Source of the DNA: Microbacterium testaceum StLB037
GTDB taxonomy: Bacteria > Actinomycetota > Actinomycetes > Actinomycetales > Microbacteriaceae
Direction: 5' to 3'
NCBI RefSeq assembly: GCF_008763945.1
Contig: NZ_VTQH01000001.1
Location: 1,741,139 to 1,805,138 of the forward strand
DNA length: 64,000 nucleotides
The notes beneath the pieces were generated by a model. It had not been told where the DNA came from. It saw nothing but the letters and a program-made list of their open reading frames with translations, and did no database searches. Below, piece after piece: positions 60,641-64,000 of this stretch. The stretch's first letter is position 1. Each line of letters opens with the position of its first letter. The translations under genes were made by a program, and so were the position numbers.

Positions 60641-62700
60641 GAGGCCTCCTCGATGATGCGGACGGCACCGCCGGCGACGGCGACGGAGCCGTCGACGGGC
60701 TCGCCGCTGATCGCGTCGCGCCCATGCGCCGCGATCTCGACCGTGTCGGTGGTGTGGTTGATGACGAACAGGTACGAGCGCTCGTCGCCCGCGCGGCGGA
60801 CGACCTCGACGCCGGGGAGGGCGTCGACGGTGCGGATGCCGGCACCCCGGGCGACCCGCGCGAGCAGGTCGCGGTAGGCCTCGGCGGCGGGGAGGGTGGC
60901 GAGGTACCAGGCGGATCCCGCGCCCACCGCGCGGCGGGTGCGGGCGGGAAGGCCCGCGGCGGGACCGTCGACGAAGCGGGCGTCGGTCTCGGCGTCGACC
61001 GTGCGCAGACGCTCCGACCACACGGTGCCCGTCGAGCCGTCGTCGAGGGTGACCGACTGACCCGGGCCGAGGGGCGCGAACTCCTCCGACACGATGCCGA
61101 GCAGGTCGCGGAAGGCCCCCGGGTACCCGCCGAGGCGCACGCGGTCGTCCTGATCGACGATGCCGCTGGCGAAGGTGATGACGGCCGTTCCGCCGTTCTC
61201 GACGAAGCGCTCCAGGGCCGCAGCGTCCTCGTCGCGCACCAGGTGCAGTGCCGGCACGACGACCAGGCGGTAGGCCGAGAGGTCGTCGCGGGCCGAGACC
61301 ACGTCGGTCGAGACGCCGGCGGCGGCCAGGGCGGCGTGGGCGGCGTGCACCTGGTCGAGGTAGCGGAGGTCTTCGCTGGGACGACCCTCGTTCTCGAGCG
61401 ACCACCAGCTCTCCCAGTCGAAGAGCACGGCGGCGTCCGAGGCCACCCGTGACCCCGCGATCGGCTGGAGCCGGCGCAGCGTACGGCCCACCTCGAGCAC
61501 GCTGCGCCACTGCGCGGTGTCGGTTCCCGCGTGGGGGAGGAGCGCCGAGTGGAACTTCTCGGCGCCCTGGGTCGAGGCGCGCCACTGGAAGAAGCAGATG
61601 CCGTCGGCGCCGCGAGACACGTGGGAGACGACGTTGCGCAGCAGTTCGCCCTCGCCCTTGGCGAGGTTGTGCGGCTGCCAGTTGACCGCGCCGGTGGAGG
61701 TCTCCATGAGCAGCCAGGGTTTGCCGCCCGCGAGGCCGCGGGTGAGGTCCGCCGCGAACGAGAGCTCGGCGAGCGGCTCGGGGAGGCGCCGGTCGAGGTA
61801 GTGGTCGTTCGCGACGACGTCCATCTCGCTCGCCCACGAGAAGTAGTCGAGGGCGCGGATGTGGGCGGTGACCATGAAGTTCGTCGTCACCGGCGCCGTG
61901 CTCCGCTCGCGGATGACGCGAGCCTCGGCCCGATACAGCTCGAGCTGCTGGTCGGAGCTGAAGCGCTGGAAGTCGAGCAGCTGCGCGGGGTTGCGCAGCG
62001 ACAGCGCGGCCATCGGCGGGAGGATCTGATCCCACGCGCTGTAGCGCTGGCTCCAGAACGAGGTGCCCCACGCGGTGTTCAGGGCGGCGACCGTGCCGTA
62101 GCGGGCCTCGAGCCACTCGCGGAACGCCGCGGCGCTGGCGTCGCAGTAGCAGAGGGCGTTGTGGCATCCGAGCTCGTTCGAGACGTGCCACATCGCCAGG
62201 GCCGGGTGGTCGGCGTAGCGCTCGACGACGCGACGGCTGACCTCGGCGGCGTACGCGCGGAACACCGGGGAGCTGGGGCAGTACGCCTGGCGCCCGCCCG
62301 GGAACCGGCGCGTTCCGTCCTCGGCGACGGGGAGGATCTCCGGATGCCGCGTGGTCACCCACGGCGCGGGCGAGGCCGTCGCGGTACCGAGGTTGACGCG
62401 GATGCCGTGCGCGTGGGCGAGGTCCATGACCTCGTCGAGCTCGTCGAAGGCCCAGACGCCGTGCGCGGGGTTGATCCACGACCAGCCGAAGATGTTGATC
62501 GCGACGAGGCCGACCCCGGCTTCGACCATGAGGCGCATGTCCTCGTCCCACACGGCGCGGTCCCACTGCTCGGGGTTGTAGTCGCAGCCGAAGACGAGAC
62601 CCTCGCGAGTCAGGGCCGCCAGGGCGTCGCCCGTGGGGGTCGGATCGGCCGGTCGATCGCTCGAGCGATTCAGCGGGGCCAGATGGTCGACGGCAAGCAT
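60637..62700 (-). CDS. beta-galactosidase, glycoside hydrolase family 42
   Basis: Product of 687 residues from ATG 62698-62700, preceded by AAAGGAG. GLVFGCDYNPEQW opens the barrel. The acid/base is Glu176 in WHVSNELGCHN and the nucleophile Glu333 in LLMETSTGAVNW. Cysteines at 141, 179, 184 and 186 match the zinc cluster of GH42 enzymes. The trimerisation and C-terminal beta domains follow (VVPALHLVRDEDAA, SYLFVINHTTDTV). There is no signal peptide, so imported galactosides are split in the cytoplasm. It is the first gene of the operon. Confidence 0.93.
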   Translation of the reverse strand: MLAVDHLAPLNRSSDRPADPTPTGDALAALTREGLVFGCDYNPEQWDRAVWDEDMRLMVEAGVGLVAINIFGWSWINPAHGVWAFDELDEVMDLAHAHGIRVNLGTATASPAPWVTTRHPEILPVAEDGTRRFPGGRQAYCPSSPVFRAYAAEVSRRVVERYADHPALAMWHVSNELGCHNALCYCDASAAAFREWLEARYGTVAALNTAWGTSFWSQRYSAWDQILPPMAALSLRNPAQLLDFQRFSSDQQLELYRAEARVIRERSTAPVTTNFMVTAHIRALDYFSWASEMDVVANDHYLDRRLPEPLAELSFAADLTRGLAGGKPWLLMETSTGAVNWQPHNLAKGEGELLRNVVSHVSRGADGICFFQWRASTQGAEKFHSALLPHAGTDTAQWRSVLEVGRTLRRLQPIAGSRVASDAAVLFDWESWWSLENEGRPSEDLRYLDQVHAAHAALAAAGVSTDVVSARDDLSAYRLVVVPALHLVRDEDAAALERFVENGGTAVITFASGIVDQDDRVRLGGYPGAFRDLLGIVSEEFAPLGPGQSVTLDDGSTGTVWSERLRTVDAETDARFVDGPAAGLPARTRRAVGAGSAWYLATLPAAEAYRDLLARVARGAGIRTVDALPGVEVVRRAGDERSYLFVINHTTDTVEIAAHGRDAISGEPVDGSVAVAGGAVRIIEEAS

Positions 62701-62726
62701 CCGGTGGGCGCTCCTTTGCGGGGTTC

Positions 62727-62785
62727 TGTGAACGTGCACACATTCAGCCGCCGAAATCGGGGTGCAGAATGTGTGAACGTGCACA
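62727..62785. promoter_or_regulatory. two identical LacI-type operators between beta-galactosidase and its regulator
   Basis: TGTGAACGTGCACA occurs at 62727-62740 and at 62772-62785, exactly 45 bases apart. Each is a near-palindrome (6 of 7 half-site pairs) with the central CG typical of LacI-family sites. The first lies 27 bases before the glycosidase start and the second 56 bases before the LacI gene, which suits repression of the operon and looping or cooperative binding. Confidence 0.8.
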
Positions 62786-62827
62786 TACTGACACGGCCAT
62801 GTGAGATCGTCAACTTCCGCGGGCCGA

Positions 62828-62833
62828 TAGGGT
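62828..62833 (+). promoter_or_regulatory. -10 element directly before the LacI gene
   Basis: TAGGGT ends 7 bases before the ATG at 62841. An in-frame GTG at 62832 overlaps this box and so is unlikely to be the start. Confidence 0.45.
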
Positions 62834-62840
62834 GAGGGGC

Positions 62841-63857
62841 ATGACGCCTCCTCCGCCCGGGCGCCGGCGCAGTACCGTGCACGATGTCGCCAAGGCCGCG
62901 GGGGTGTCTCGGGGGACCGTCAGCCGCGTTCTGAACGGCGGATACGTGTCCGAGCACGCGCGCGAGGCCATCCAGTCCGCGATCCGCGAGGTCGGCTACG
63001 TGCCCAACAACGCGGCCCGCACGCTCGTCCGCCAGCGCACGCAGGCCGTCGGCTTCATCGTGCACGAGCCGCACTCGCTCTTCCTCGAAGACCCCAACAT
63101 CGGCGGCATCATGCTCGGGGCCAACACCGCCCTGTCGAACGCCGACTATCAGATGGTGTGCGTCGTGGTCGACACCGATCGCGACACCGACCGGGTCGCG
63201 CGCTACCTCAGCGGCGGCTTCGTCGACGGCGCGGTCATCGTCTCCGCGCGTCACCACGACCCGATCACCGACGTGGTCGAGCGCCTCGGACTCCCCGTCG
63301 CCTACGTTGGTCACCCTCCCGGCATCCGTCGCCCCTGGGTCGGCATCGACAACCTCGGCGCTGCGCGGGCGATCACCGCGCGCGTGCGCGAATCCGGGCG
63401 CCGTCGCATCGGCATGATCGCCGCGGCCCTCGATCGCGATTCGGGCAGCGACCGGCTCGCGGGCTTCCGCGAGGCGCTCGGCGAAGACTTCGACGAGTCC
63501 CTCGTCGAGCCCGTGCCGCTTTACGCCTTCGCCGACGGAGAGGCTGGCATGCGCCGCCTGCTCGAGCGCGCCCCCGACATCGACGCCGTCTTCGGAGCGT
63601 CGGATGCCGTTGCCGCCGGCGCCGTGCAGGCTCTGCGGGCCGCCGGTCGACGCGTGCCCGACGACGTCGGCGTGGTCGGCTTCGACGACAGCGCGTGGGC
63701 GGTGCGCACCGACCCCCCGCTCACCACGATCGACCAACCCGCCGAGGGGCTGGGCGCCGCCGCGGCCGAGGCCGTGCTGCTGCAGCTCTCGGGCGGGGTG
63801 GCCGATGCCGGCGGCATCCTGCTCGACGCCCCCATCGTCTGGCGCGCCTCGGTCTAG
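62841..63857 (+). CDS. LacI-family regulator of the galactoside operon
   Basis: Product of 338 residues. The helix-turn-helix is TVHDVAKAAGVSRGTVSRVLNGG, the hinge is NNAARTLVRQRT, and the effector domain has VGFIVHEPHSLF, VGIDNLGAARA, VFGASDAVAAGAVQAL and VVGFDDSAWA. It is divergent from the glycosidase operon with two operators between, so it should repress that operon until a galactoside or allolactose-like inducer binds. Confidence 0.92.
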   Translation: MTPPPPGRRRSTVHDVAKAAGVSRGTVSRVLNGGYVSEHAREAIQSAIREVGYVPNNAARTLVRQRTQAVGFIVHEPHSLFLEDPNIGGIMLGANTALSNADYQMVCVVVDTDRDTDRVARYLSGGFVDGAVIVSARHHDPITDVVERLGLPVAYVGHPPGIRRPWVGIDNLGAARAITARVRESGRRRIGMIAAALDRDSGSDRLAGFREALGEDFDESLVEPVPLYAFADGEAGMRRLLERAPDIDAVFGASDAVAAGAVQALRAAGRRVPDDVGVVGFDDSAWAVRTDPPLTTIDQPAEGLGAAAAEAVLLQLSGGVADAGGILLDAPIVWRASV

Positions 63858-63885
63858 TCGCGGTCGCCGGCGGTCGCCGTCGTCA

Positions 63886-63955
63886 GGTTCGGGGCGCGAT
63901 TGTCCGTTCGGGGCGCGGAATTCTCTGCCCCAAATGGAAGATCCCGCCCCAAACC
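63886..63955. repeat. four-box inverted repeat, GTTYGGGGCG family, copy 2
   Basis: GTTCGGGGCG begins at 63887 and again at 63906; inverted forms begin at 63926 and 63945. Steps are 19, 20 and 19 bases. The arms pair at about 23 of 29 positions. It follows the LacI stop by 28 bases. The last 45 bases of the window show no gene. Confidence 0.75.
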
Positions 63956-64000
63956 GCCCTCCGGGCCCGGCGTCAGCCCGGGGCGCGACCGCCGGCATCG

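Noticed and set aside
59702..62743. Single 1013-residue protein covering the permease and the glycosidase region
   Set aside because: The first two thirds are a shadow frame of the GH42 gene; the real permease begins at the GTGA overlap at 60640.

Overview
The window is high-GC DNA of about 70% G+C with dense coding, many 4-base ATGA/GTGA gene overlaps, frequent GTG starts and short TANNNT -10 elements. Gene content (F420-type luciferase-family enzyme, TatA/TatB pair, SipW/TasA-like pair, many ABC sugar importers with LacI/ROK/DeoR regulators) points to a chromosomal segment of an actinobacterium, most likely a Microbacteriaceae member such as Microbacterium. The genus is an inference. No rRNA, tRNA, IS element or CRISPR array was seen.

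Layout. 1-375: four long inverted repeats. 376-1978: a SipW-like signal peptidase carrying its own substrate-like domain, and a TasA-like exported protein. 2110-6564: two drug-type MFS exporters, a MarR repressor and an alpha/beta hydrolase. 6771-17966: a candidate carbohydrate-degradation locus (ABC importer, secreted BNR_4-type lyase-like protein, large FAD oxidoreductase, LacI-type ligand domain without HTH, DeoR repressor, two CE7-type esterases). 17990-19483: an islet of visibly lower G+C with a secreted eight-cysteine protein, a 60-residue two-helix membrane protein and a membrane-anchored protein. 19854-26849: a tightly overlapping six-gene operon recognisable as an actinobacterial ebo-type cluster, in which an inositol-phosphate-synthase-like gene stands in for eboD and EboA is fused to a TIM barrel. 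27030-34500: a divergent ribose-type ABC importer with sugar dehydrogenase, isomerase and ROK regulator. 34501-35339: a gene-free stretch with four tandem hairpin repeats. 35382-42597: secreted proteins (WxL-interacting-like protein, WxL-like beta-helix protein, Tat-exported isomerase, 1177-residue glucose/sorbosone-dehydrogenase-like protein).

43015-50125: TatA and TatB, a LysR/EamA divergent pair, a lipoate ligase with an orphan DNA methyltransferase, a MauE-thioredoxin fusion and an F420-type oxidoreductase. 50262-51722: a carboxylesterase. 51845-55195: galK and galT divergent from a LacI regulator. 55205-57105: a truncated PIN domain, a VOC protein and a WYL regulator. 57378-63857: a galactoside operon (GH42 beta-galactosidase, two permeases, binding protein) divergent from its LacI regulator, with two copies of one operator between them. 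The galactoside operon would feed galactose to GalK and GalT.

The least explained structure is a set of long intergenic imperfect palindromes (near 1-347, 26875, 50155, 51768, 57139 and 63886, with a related tandem cluster at 34524-35012). They have different sequences, but most share one design: a short motif, the same motif again 18-19 bases later, then both in inverted order. The other main leads are the ebo-type operon, the eight-cysteine secreted protein cassette and the signal peptidase fused to a substrate-like domain.
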